Positions 15,873 through 24,737 of a DNA stretch of 25,523 nucleotides are shown piece by piece (within the stretch, counting starts at the first letter, position 1; each line of letters begins with the position of its first letter). Under the pieces are notes generated by a model. The model was not told the DNA's origin. It worked only from the letters and a program-made list of their open reading frames with translations, and searched no databases. This DNA is from Rhodococcus sp. IITR03. Its GTDB lineage: Bacteria; Actinomycetota; Actinomycetes; Mycobacteriales; Mycobacteriaceae. The stretch is from positions 1,262,050 through 1,287,572 of the forward strand of contig LATQ01000001.1 of NCBI GenBank assembly GCA_001017865.1, written 5' to 3'. Both the position numbers and the translations under genes were made by a program.

Positions 15873-18870
15873 GCGCTTTCCTCCTCGGAGATGGTGTTGT
15901 TCATCGACATTCGCGGTCCGGGATCGAGCAGTTCTGCGAGATGTTGCCCCGGGGCGGATAAACCGATCTGCGCGACCTGCATCGCGCACGAAAAGCCGTC
16001 CGTGACCACCGCGGAATCGTCGCCGGCCGCGCGCAGTGCCGGCGCGAGGGAGGTCTCGGCGACCTTCATGCTGATGTCGTGGTGTTGTTTCTCGAATCCG
16101 AAGTTGCCTGCCACGCCGCAGCATCCGACTGCGTCGCGGACGTCGTCGACTCCCGCTGCGGTCAGGATCCGGCGATGGCTTCCGGCGCCGAACACGGAGT
16201 ACTCGTGGCAGTGCGTCTGCAGCACCATCTCGTTCGGCAGCGGCGGTACAGGGGCGGGTGTCCAACCGTTGCGCACCAAGGTGTCCACGTAGGACGCGAA
16301 GCTGTGGACCGTGCGGCGACGCGACGCGCAGCCTCGGTAGGCACCAGCTCGGGCAGGTCCTTGCGCAGTGCGGCCGCGCAACTCGGCTCGACGACGACGA
16401 TCGGCCGGTCGGTGCCGTCGTCGAGTGTGCGGGCGGCGTGGGAGAGTTTCTTCTTCGCGGTGTCGAGCTGACCGGTGGAAATCCACGTCAGTCCGCAGCA
16501 CGCGTCCGCGGAGCAGCTCACCTGCTGATCCGCCGAGGCGAGCACGCGGGCGGCGGCACCGGCGACCTCCGGCCGCAACCCCCGAGTGAAGGTGTCGACG
16601 AACAGCACCACGGGCGTCGAACCGGACCGGCCGCTCAGCGCGTCGCTCACGGCCTTCTTCCAGGCTCGCCGGGGGGCGAAGGGCGGAAGTACCCGGTCGG
16701 GGGAGATGCCGCCGAGTGCGGCGGCGCGCTTCGCGAGAGAAGTGCGCAGGACCGCGTTGACCAGCGGTGCTGCCAAACCCGTGACGCGGAGCCAGCGTGG
16801 CAGCCAACCCAGCGAATAGTGCGATACCGGTCGTCGTGTGCCGTCGTAGTAGTGCGAGAAGAACTCGGATTTGTAGGTGGCCATGTCGACGCCGGCCGGG
16901 CAGTCGGTCGAGCAGGCCTTGCACGACAGGCATAGATCGAGTGCCTCACGCACCTCCTCGGACTTCCACCCTTGTTCGAGCGTGCGGGGCGCGCGCACCA
17001 TCTCCTGCAGGACCCGGGCCCGGCCGCGAGTGGAGTCCTTCTCGTCGCGGGTCGCGCGGTAGCTCGGGCACATCACGCCACCGGAGTCGGATCGGCATCG
17101 TCCGACGCCGATGCAGCCCTGGACGGCGTGTATCCACGGGTCGGGGGTGTGTTGCGGCCGCGCGCCGTCGGGGCGGACGGCCTCGATCGGGTGCAGGTCG
17201 TAGTGGGTACGCCAGGTGCGTTCGGGAACGCCCGCCAACGCCAGATCGGCATCGATCCGCGCCGGGTCGGTCAGCGATCCCGGGTTCAGGATGCCTTTCG
17301 GGTCCCAAATCGTGCGGAAGGCGCGGAATGCGCTCATCATCCGCGGGGAGTACATCACCGGCAGCAGTTCCGAGCGGGCACGGCCGTCGCCGTGTTCTCC
17401 GGAGAGCGATCCGCCGTGACGGACCACCAGATGTGCGGCCTCGAAGGTGAACTCGCGGAAGACCTGCCGGCCCTCCTCGGTGCGCAGGTCGTAGGTGATG
17501 CGGATGTGCATGCAGCCGGCGCCGAAGTGCCCGTACATCACGCCCTGCAGACCGTGCCGGTCGAGCAGTGCGCGAAAGTCCCGCAGGTAATCGGCGAGGT
17601 TCTCCGGCGCGACGGCGGAATCCTCCCAGCCCGGCCAGGATTCGCCGCCGGATGCCAGGCGGGACGAGAGTCCGGCGCCGTCTCGCGCACCCGCCACAGG
17701 GAAGCGCGCTCGGTGGTGTCGGCCGCGATGCGGCCGTCGACGAGACGGCCGTTCCGGCGAAGTTTGTCGAGCAGTGCGTCGGCAGCGGTGGCCACCGAGT
17801 CCGGGTCGTTACCGTCCAAGTCGACGTAGAGCCACGCGTTTCCCGCGGGCAGGCCGAGGACGGAGTTCTCGCCCCGGCGGAACCGCATGGTCTCGACGAT
17901 CGCCGCGTCGACACCCTCGACCGCCGCAGGGAGAATTCCAGGATGGTTCCGATGTCGCGGGCCGCGTCGACCACGTCGTCGTAGCCGAGGCAGACCAGCA
18001 ACGCGCTGGACGGGCGGGGAACCAGCTTGACGCGGGCCCCGACGATCACCGCGCACGTTCCCTCGGATCCGACGATCGCACGGGCGACGTCGAACCGCTT
18101 CTCCGGCAACAGATTGTCGAGGTGGTAGCCCGAGACCTGCCGTTGGATCCTCCCGAGTTCGGTGCGGAACTCGAACAGGTGCTCCGCCGCCAGCGCGGTG
18201 AGCTCGGCGTCGAGCTGTTCCGCGCGAGCCGCAGCGGCCGCGTCGTCGGGATCGGTGGCACGTAGGCCTCGCTGCGCAGCGGTGAGCCGGAACCCGTCGG
18301 CGGTGACGAGGTCGATCTCGTGGACGTGATCGGACATGCGGCCGTAGCGCACCGAGTGGTTTCCGCAGGCGTCGTTGCCCAGCGCACCACCGACCGTGGC
18401 CCGGTTCTTCGACGAGGGATCGGGGGCGAAGGTCACCCGGCCCGAGGACGCGTCCTCGGCCACCCGTGTGAGGGTCGCGAGCACGACGCCCGGTTCGACG
18501 TCGGCGACACCGGACGTCTCGTCGATGGCGAGGATGCGGTTCATGTGCCGGGAGAAGTCGACGACGACACCGGGGCCGACGGCGTTACCCGCCATCGACG
18601 TCCCGCCCCCTCTGCTGACCAGCGGGATCCCGGTGTCGCCGCAGGCACTCACCACCGCCACGACGTCGTCCACCGACCGAGGAAAGACCACGGCCGCCGG
18701 TGGCACCCGGTAGTTGGAGGCGTCGTAGGAGTACTCGGCCGTCGACGCCGGGAGGTATCGATCGGGATGCCCAGCGCCTGGAGCCTGTCGGTGAGGAGCC
18801 GGATCCGGACGTCCTCGTCCGTGGAGGAGACGCTGGGGCGCTGTCCTATGGTGAGATGGTCGTCATTCAT
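15869..18870 (-). CDS. FAD- and Fe-S-binding D-2-hydroxyacid dehydrogenase (YdiJ/GlcD-GlcF-type fusion), four frameshifts
   Basis: Start ATG at 18870 (MNDDHLTIGQRP); about 1,000 residues, like YdiJ (~1,018). Order: an FAD-binding PCMH domain (VVFPRSVDDVVAVV, SRGGGTSMAGNAVG, APDPSSKNRATVGGALGNDACG, GSEGTCAVI), then the FAD-oxidase C-terminal domain (GHFGAGCMHIRI, SGEHGDGRARSELL, FDP-like WDPKGILNPG). A ferredoxin-like region follows with two cysteine clusters (GCIGVGRCR ... VMCPSYRATRDEKDSTRGRAR, and CLSCKACSTDCPAGVDMA), and then CCG-type Fe-S repeats (ADACCGLTW, VGCCGVAGNFG). Such fusions oxidise D-lactate, glycolate or D-2-hydroxyglutarate and pass electrons to the respiratory chain. Breaks near 18751, 17930, 17680 and 16314 each fit one lost base. 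The stop overlaps the gabD start. D-2-hydroxyglutarate is the best guess given YdiJ-like length. Confidence 0.85.
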
Positions 18871-19256
18871 CGCGTGCGCCGCGTCGGGAACGGAGACCGC
18901 AGAGAATATGGGCGCGTCGGTTCAAGGAACACCATCGGCCACCTCCCAGTTTGTAGGATTGTCGACAATCCTGCCACGCACGGAGCGTACAAAGCGGAGA
19001 CGGTGAACGCAACGCAGGCCGGGCCGGCGTTCTCACCGGCGGCGGAGGATGTTCGCACCCTCACTCGGTCTGATCGCCCCGTGACGTCTGCCGCCTGCAC
19101 CCCGAGTCTGTGTAGGGTGCAGACGGCAGTCTTCCGTATCGACGTCGGTCGGTAGCTGTGACGCGGCCGTGAATGCCGACTGCGTGCGGTCGAGTTACGC
19201 CGTACGGGCGCGACGATCGTCGACGCTGTCGGTGTGGCGGAGGCACTGATGCGTGT
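18871..19256. other. 386-bp intergenic region between the dehydrogenase start and the aldehyde dehydrogenase stop
   Basis: It holds the promoter region of the leftward FAD/Fe-S dehydrogenase and a perfect 18-bp palindrome at 18955-18972. No protein-like frame or RNA gene was recognised in the remaining ~280 bp. Confidence 0.5.
18955..18972. promoter_or_regulatory. Perfect 18-bp palindromic operator upstream of the FAD/Fe-S dehydrogenase operon
   Basis: AGGATTGTCGACAATCCT is a perfect palindrome about 85 bp before the dehydrogenase start. Its centre TTGTCGACAA fits the FadR-subfamily GntR half-site rule (GTM next to KAC). It also shares TGTCGACA with the sites before the GntR gene at 11465. 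Which regulator binds it is not shown. Confidence 0.65.
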
Positions 19257-20732
19257 CTACACCAGCCGAGTCACGCCGATGGTGTGATCGGTGGTGAACT
19301 CCTCGATCGCCCACTCGCCGTTGAATCGTCCGAGACCGGAGTTGCGTTCGCCACCGAATGCCACGTGCGCCTCGTCCTGAACGGTCATCTCGTTGATGAA
19401 CGTCATGCCTGCCTCGACCCGATGCGCGAATTGCAGTCCGCGGTCGATGTTCTGCGTGAAGACCGCGCTGGACAGACCGAATTCGTGGTCGTTGGCCAGT
19501 TCGAGGGCGTGTGCTTCGTCATCGGCGCGCAGGACCGCGACCATCGGGCCGAAGATCTCCTCGCGGGCGATCTCCATGTCGGGCGTGACGTCGACGAACA
19601 CGTGCGGAGGCACGACCCGGCCGTCGATCTCCCCACCGAGCGCAACGCGTGCTCCGGCGTTCCGGGCCTGCTCGATCTTCTCCTCGAGGCCCTTCAACTG
19701 CGAATCGTTGACGACGGGCCTGACCAAAGTGCCGTCTGCGGAGGGATCGCCGTAGGGCACGGCCTGCGCGGCTCGGGTGAACCGTTCGACGAAATCGTCG
19801 TACACCGGCGCCTGCACGATGATGCGGTTCACAGCCATGCAGATCTGTCCGGAATGCAGGAACGACCCGGTCACCGCTGCCTCGACGGCCGCGTCGAGGT
19901 CGGCGTCGTCGAGGACCACGAGGGGTGCGTTGCCGCCCAATTCGAGTGCCACCTTCTTGAGGTGCTCACCACCGGTGGCGACCGCACCGACCTGCTTGCC
20001 GACCGGTGTCGAGCCGGTGAAGGAGATCAACCGCGGGACGGGATGCTCGACGAAAGCGTCGCCGATCTCCGAACCGGAGCCGATCACGACCGACAACACC
20101 CCCGCCGGTAGGCCTGCTTCCTCGAAGATCCGAGCGATCAACAGACCGCCGGTCACCGGAGTGTCCGAGGCCGGCTTGATCACCACGCATTGCCCAACGC
20201 CAACGCCGGTGCCACCGATCGCTGCGACAGGTGCAGCGGGAAATTCCACGCTGATCACCCCGACCACTCCGATGGGCTTGCGGTACACCCGCATCTCACG
20301 GTTCGGGGTGTTCGAATCGAAGATCGATCCGTGGACCCGGGACGGGAACGATGCCGCCTCCTGAGTGATGCCGATGGCCAGGGAGACTTCGGTATCGGCC
20401 TTGATCCGCGTCGAGCCGGACTCGGCGACCAGCCAGTCGATGATCTCGGCTCGTCGTTGTTCGAGAATCTGCGCGGCGCGACGCAGGACCGCGGCGCGGT
20501 CGGCGGGACCGGTTGTGGCCCACTCGACCTGTGCTGCCCGGGCGGAGGTGTAGGCGGCGTCGACGTCCTCGGCGGAGGCGAGGCGGATCGTGGCGACCAC
20601 GCTGTCGTCGAACGGATTGGTGTCGGTCAGGACGCGGTCGGAGCGTCCCTCGCGCCACTGCCCATCGATGAACTGGGAGGCGACCGGTTTCCCGGCGAAC
20701 GTGGCGGTGGAACCGAGATCTGTTGCTGTCAT
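19257..20732 (-). CDS. Benzaldehyde/aryl-aldehyde dehydrogenase (ALDH family) with an internal compensated frameshift
   Basis: The frame gives 491 residues from the ATG at 20732. ALDH signs: [10 protein letters not shown], the base Glu in LELGGNAP, the nucleophile Cys in [20 protein letters not shown], and [13 protein letters not shown] near the end. The style resembles NAD-dependent benzaldehyde/vanillin dehydrogenases. Residues 162-182 are not ALDH-like where the Asn motif WNFP should be. Another frame of the same DNA reads [20 protein letters not shown], so two bases are missing near 20250 and one near 20186. The net loss of three hides the error. The corrected protein would be normal. It follows a remnant of an aryl-alcohol dehydrogenase by 25 bp, the usual alcohol-aldehyde pairing, and probably oxidises an aromatic aldehyde to the acid. 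Confidence 0.88.
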   Translation of the reverse strand: MTATDLGSTATFAGKPVASQFIDGQWREGRSDRVLTDTNPFDDSVVATIRLASAEDVDAAYTSARAAQVEWATTGPADRAAVLRRAAQILEQRRAEIIDWLVAESGSTRIKADTEVSLAIGITQEAASFPSRVHGSIFDSNTPNREMRVYRKPIGVVGVISVEFPAAPVAAIGGTGVGVGQCVVIKPASDTPVTGGLLIARIFEEAGLPAGVLSVVIGSGSEIGDAFVEHPVPRLISFTGSTPVGKQVGAVATGGEHLKKVALELGGNAPLVVLDDADLDAAVEAAVTGSFLHSGQICMAVNRIIVQAPVYDDFVERFTRAAQAVPYGDPSADGTLVRPVVNDSQLKGLEEKIEQARNAGARVALGGEIDGRVVPPHVFVDVTPDMEIAREEIFGPMVAVLRADDEAHALELANDHEFGLSSAVFTQNIDRGLQFAHRVEAGMTFINEMTVQDEAHVAFGGERNSGLGRFNGEWAIEEFTTDHTIGVTRLV

Positions 20733-20757
20733 GGAGAACTCCTCGACGGTAGGTAGG

Positions 20758-21039
20758 TCAGGGAAAAGCGACGACGGGCTCGAAGGTCGATGCGTTTACC
20801 GAATCGCCGAATGTGGTGTTGATCTGCTCGAATAAATAGGCTCCACCTGCCGGTCTGGATGCCGCAGTCCGCACGACGTCCTCGTCTCCGAGAACTGCCG
20901 ACAGCGGCGTCGGGTAACACTCGTTGCAGACGATCGCATCTGTGTGGCATACCCCGCCGGCCACCAATCGAACCCGGAGCTTGCGCCTCGTCGGCACCGG
21001 CGACGCAGGAGATGGCGCACGGCTCGCGAAGCTGTGCAC
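20758..21039 (-). pseudogene. Remnant of a zinc-dependent aryl-alcohol dehydrogenase with its middle deleted
   Basis: A 93-residue frame joins two ends of one protein. The N-terminal part, VRLVAGGVCHTDAIVCNECYP, matches the zinc-ligand region of class-III/aryl MDR alcohol dehydrogenases, where Cys of CHTD binds catalytic zinc. The C-terminal part, YLFEQINTTFGDS ... PVVAF, matches the last ~25 residues of the same family. About 250-300 residues with the rest of the active site and the NAD fold are missing. The expected GHE after VLG reads GDE. The N-terminal region appears shifted near 21000 as well (another frame there reads PDEAQ-like). It sits in the right place, between the LysR gene and the aldehyde dehydrogenase, for an alcohol-aldehyde pair. 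It cannot be an active enzyme as read. Confidence 0.75.
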
Positions 21040-21064
21040 CGTCTCCGGCGCTCGAGAGGGATGC

Positions 21065-21969
21065 CTATGAATCGAACCGGCGATCGTCGAATCTGGCGGC
21101 GTGCCCGGCGATGTGAGCGTGCAGTCGCGCGACCGCCGGGGACGGCGTCCGCGTACCGGTCGTCAGTCCGATGGTGCGATTCGCGATTCCGGCGACCGGC
21201 ATGGTGGCGATTCCGGGGACAGGCGTTTCGGAGCGAGGTAGCAGTGCAACCCCGAGGCCCTGGGCGACCAGTGCCCGGATCGTTTCGAACTCACTGATCT
21301 CGAACGCGATGTACGGTTCGAATCCTGCTTCGCCGCACACAGTTTCGAGCTCTCTGCGGATGTGGTAGTCGGGCGGGCTCGCGATGAAGTGGTCGTCCGC
21401 GAGCTCGCGCAGGTCGAGGCAGGCACGGCCGGCGAGTCGATGGCTGCTCGGGAGGTGGAGCAACAGTCGCTGCTGGGCCAGCACGGTGACCGGTAGATCC
21501 TCCGGCGGAGGAATGATGACGGCGAGATCGAGCCGGCCGTCCCGAACCATGTCGCGAGCGCTTCGCCGTGCGCCTGGACCAGGTGCAACCGGACGCCGGG
21601 GGCGAGACGGTGGAACTCGGCCAGTAGCGACGGGATGCTCACCGGCCCGAGGGTGAGCGGGAATCCGAAACGGACGACGCCGTGGTCGGGATCGGCGTGC
21701 TCACGCAGCGTGGTGATCGCAACGTCGAGTTCCCGGATCAGATGCCGGGTGCGTTCGTGCAACTCCCGTCCGGCCGTCGTCAATACGACCCCTCGCCCGG
21801 ACTGCTGGAACAACGCCACACCCACTGCCTTCTCGAGTGCCCGGATTCGGCGACTGACCGAGGACTGGGGAACGTCGAGCAGATCCGCGGCGCGTGTGAT
21901 GTGACCTTCGCGCGCCGCGGCGTCGAAGGCGACGAGCAGCGGGGCAATCGTTGCGGTCTCGGGCGTCAC
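21065..21969 (-). CDS. LysR-family transcriptional regulator, one frameshift
   Basis: About 301 residues. I chose the GTG at 21969 ([12 protein letters not shown]), which puts the HTH at the normal LysR distance; an ATG at 22011 would add 14 residues. The HTH is [50 protein letters not shown]. The effector domain begins [28 protein letters not shown] and continues after a break near 21555 (one C missing before GCGAC) as [19 protein letters not shown] to the end. It heads a leftward run with the alcohol dehydrogenase remnant and aldehyde dehydrogenase, and diverges from mqo about 100 bp away. Either neighbour could be its target. Confidence 0.88.
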
Positions 21970-22071
21970 GTACCAATCCACATCTGCATGGTAATACCTT
22001 CGATATCTCATTGGACGGATGAATGGGGAAGGGGCACGCTGAAGATCGACAACGGCGAAAGCAGGAGAATG

Positions 22072-23605
22072 ATGGTGAATCGGAAGCACTCTGCCGACGG
22101 GCCACAGCACGACGACCACGAGTACGACGCCGTCCTGATCGGCGGCGGCATCATGTCGGCGACACTGGGTGCACTGCTGACACGGCTCGAACCCGATCGG
22201 TCGGTCCTCGTCCTGGAACGACTCGACGAGGTCGCGGCCGAGAGCAGCGCCCCATGGAACAACGCCGGCACCGGCCACGCGGGCCTGTGCGAACTGAACT
22301 ACATGCCCGATCCCACGGATTCGACCGGGCCGAGGAGATCGGACGACAGTTCCGGATCTCACGGCAGTTCTGGGAGTCCCTCGACGAGCCGGATGAGACG
22401 ACATTCGTGAACGCGACATCGCACATGAACGTCGTCTTCGGTGAGCGTGATGTGAACTATCTACGTCGGCGGCACGCCACGCTGCAACGCTCTCCACTGT
22501 TCTCCGCCATGGAGTACAGCGAGGACCCCGACACGATCGCCCGATGGGCACCGCTGGTGATGACCGGTCGCTCGGGGTCCGAGCCGATCGCGGCCACGCG
22601 CTACGAGGCAGGCACCGACGTCGACTTCGGTGCCCTGACACACCGATTGCTGGTGGACGCACGCGATCGTGGCGCCGAGATTCGTACAGGGCACGAGGTC
22701 ACGCGACTGCGCCGCGCCGCCGACGGGCGGTGGACGGTCTCCGGACGTACCAGGACGGGACGGTTCTCGGTCAGGTCCCGGTTCGTGTTCGTCGGCGCAG
22801 GCGGGTACGCCCTGAAACTGTTGCAGAAGGCCCGGATCCCGGAGGTGCGAGGTTTCGCGGTCTTTCCCATCGGCGCGCAGTTCCTGCGCACCGGCGATCC
22901 CGACGTGGTGTCCCAGCATGCGGCGAAGGTCTACAGCCAGGCCGACGTGGGCGCACCACCGATGTCGGTGCCGCATCTCGACAAGCGGATCGTCGACGGA
23001 TGCGAGTGCTGATGTTCGGCCCGTACGCCACGTTCAGCACCAGGTTGCTCGAACACGGCCGGCTCACCGATCTGTTCACCACGCTGCGCCTGCACAACAT
23101 CGCCCCGTTGGTGGCGGTGGGCCTGCAGAATCTGTCGCTGGTGCGCTATCTTGTCGGCCAACTGCTCGCGTCCCCGACGCGGAAGTTCCGGCAGTTGCAG
23201 CGATTCTGTCCCGAGGCACGGGAGTCCGACTGGGAGTTGATCGACGCGGGTCAGCGGGCCCAGCTCGTCAAGCCCGATCGTCGTAGGATCGGGGTTCTGG
23301 CCTTCGGCACGGAGGTCGTGGCGAGCGCGGACGGCAGCATCGCCGGGTTGCTCGGGGCGTCGCCCGGCGCCTCGATCGCTCCGTCGGCGATGGTCGAGCT
23401 GCTGAGCACGTGTTTCCCGGATGATGCGGCGCGATGGCGGCCGGTGCTCGAACGGATGATGCCCGACCTGTCTCGGATGACCGAAATGACCTCGCGCGCG
23501 AACCGGGCCCCGCCTGCACTACAGCAGCGGCGAGAAACGGTTCGGCGCGCAAGGATCCGAACTCCTCGTAGGGCTTACGCTCAGACGGTCTGCAGGAACG
23601 GGTAG
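22072..23605 (+). CDS. mqo: Malate:quinone oxidoreductase, two frameshifts and an atypical tail
   Basis: A membrane-associated FAD enzyme that oxidises L-malate to oxaloacetate and passes electrons to quinone. The start is the ATG at 22072 (ATG 22069 or GTG 22075 are possible); AGGAG ends four bases before it. Clear Mqo motifs: [19 protein letters not shown] with the FAD-binding [45 protein letters not shown], then [18 protein letters not shown] and [15 protein letters not shown]. Breaks near 22320 and 23000 each fit one lost base. After ERMMPDLS the protein loses resemblance to Mqo and runs into the 66-bp hairpin repeat, so the last 25-30 residues of a normal Mqo are missing or frameshifted and the true stop is uncertain. 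As read, the end overlaps the convergent oxidoreductase gene. Confidence 0.88.
23490..23554 (+). repeat. 66-bp hairpin repeat, copy B
   Basis: Arms at 23490-23505 (CCTCGCGCGCGAACCG) and 23538-23554 (CGGTTCGGCGCGCAAGG) pair with a one-base bulge. About 80% identical to copy A at 14298-14363, same orientation, and again between convergent genes (mqo and the old yellow enzyme). Confidence 0.75.
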
Positions 23606-24657
23606 TCGGTGTACCCCTCGGCTCCGGACGCGTAGAACAGCTCCGGACGCGGTGCGTTCTCCGGCTGCCCGTCCCGCCAGCGCTCGGCCAGGTCGGGATT
23701 GGCGATCAGTGCGCGGCCGACGGCCACGGCGTCGGCGTGCGAATCCTCGATCAGCTGCACGGCCTCGTCGCGCGTGGTCGGCGAACCGAAGCCACTGTTG
23801 GCGATCACCTTGCCGCCGAAACGCTTCCGGAGTTCCTGCACGAGATCGCCGGTCGGCTCCTTGTGGAGGACGGACAGATAGGCCAGACCGAGGGGCTGCA
23901 GGGCCTCGACCAGAGCACCGTAGGCGGCACGCACATCGTCGCGATCGGTCTCGACGGCGTCCTGGATGTTGTGTTCGGGGGAGATCCGCAGTCCGACGCG
24001 CCCGGCGCCGACCGCTTCCGACACGGCCTTCACGACCTCGACGACGAGACGGATCCGGTTCTCCACCGAACCGCCGTACTCGTCGTCCCGCACGTTCGAT
24101 GCGGGGGAGAGGAATTCGTGCAACAGATATCCGTTGGCGCTGTGGACCTCGACACCGTCGAGTCCGGCGTCGATCGCACGGCGGGCCGAGGCGACGAAGT
24201 CGTCGATGACGGACGGAATCTCGTCGGTGGTCAGTGCGTGGGGCACGGGGTAGGGCTGCTTGCCCTGCTCGGTGTGCACCTGGCCGTCGATCGCGATGGC
24301 GCTCGGCCCGACGACGCGTCGGCCGCCGTTGACGTCGGGATGCGTGACGCGGCCGCCGTGCATCAACTGCACCACGATGCGTCCGTCGCGCTCGTGCACG
24401 GCATCCGCGACGCGACGCCAGCCGGCGACCTGCTCGTCGGTGACGATGCCGGGCTGACCGACGAAGGCCTGCGATTCGAAGTTCACATAGGTTCCCTCGG
24501 CGATGATCAGGCCGACACTCGCCCGCTGACGGTAGTGCTCGACGATCAGATCTCCGGGTACACCGGCGGAACCACCACGCAGGCGGGTCAGCGGGGCCAT
24601 GACGATGCGGTTCGCGAGTTCGAGGTCTCCGAGGGCTACAGGTGTGAACAGATCCAT
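23581..24657 (-). CDS. Old yellow enzyme family NADH:flavin oxidoreductase (alkene reductase, NemA-like)
   Basis: The protein has 358 residues from the ATG at 24657 (MDLFTPVALGDLELANRIVMAPLTR), the standard OYE start. The frame is open further up, and an ATG at 24741 would overlap the stop of the WYL regulator. FMN/active-site features: Thr24 in APLTR, EGTYV, QLMHGGR, the substrate-binding pair His172 and Asn175 in HSANGYLLHEFLSP, and DDEYGGSVENR. Also GLAYLSVLHKEP and VIANSGFG with the late flavin-phosphate loop VAVGRALIANPDLAERW. These enzymes reduce activated C=C bonds or nitro groups with NAD(P)H and often serve in detoxification of electrophiles. It is the gene directly after a WYL regulator on the same strand, which may regulate it. 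The gene is intact. Confidence 0.93.
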   Translation of the reverse strand: MDLFTPVALGDLELANRIVMAPLTRLRGGSAGVPGDLIVEHYRQRASVGLIIAEGTYVNFESQAFVGQPGIVTDEQVAGWRRVADAVHERDGRIVVQLMHGGRVTHPDVNGGRRVVGPSAIAIDGQVHTEQGKQPYPVPHALTTDEIPSVIDDFVASARRAIDAGLDGVEVHSANGYLLHEFLSPASNVRDDEYGGSVENRIRLVVEVVKAVSEAVGAGRVGLRISPEHNIQDAVETDRDDVRAAYGALVEALQPLGLAYLSVLHKEPTGDLVQELRKRFGGKVIANSGFGSPTTRDEAVQLIEDSHADAVAVGRALIANPDLAERWRDGQPENAPRPELFYASGAEGYTDYPFLQTV

Positions 24658-24737
24658 GGGTGGCGCAACCACCCCCACCCCCGACGGCATTCCGATGCCC
24701 GGCCGATTGTGGGATGGGTCATAGCGCCGGATGGTGG

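Noticed and set aside
19257..20732. A divergent aldehyde dehydrogenase lacking the WNFP motif
   Set aside because: The motif is present in another frame of the same bases, so the divergence is an artefact of compensating indels.
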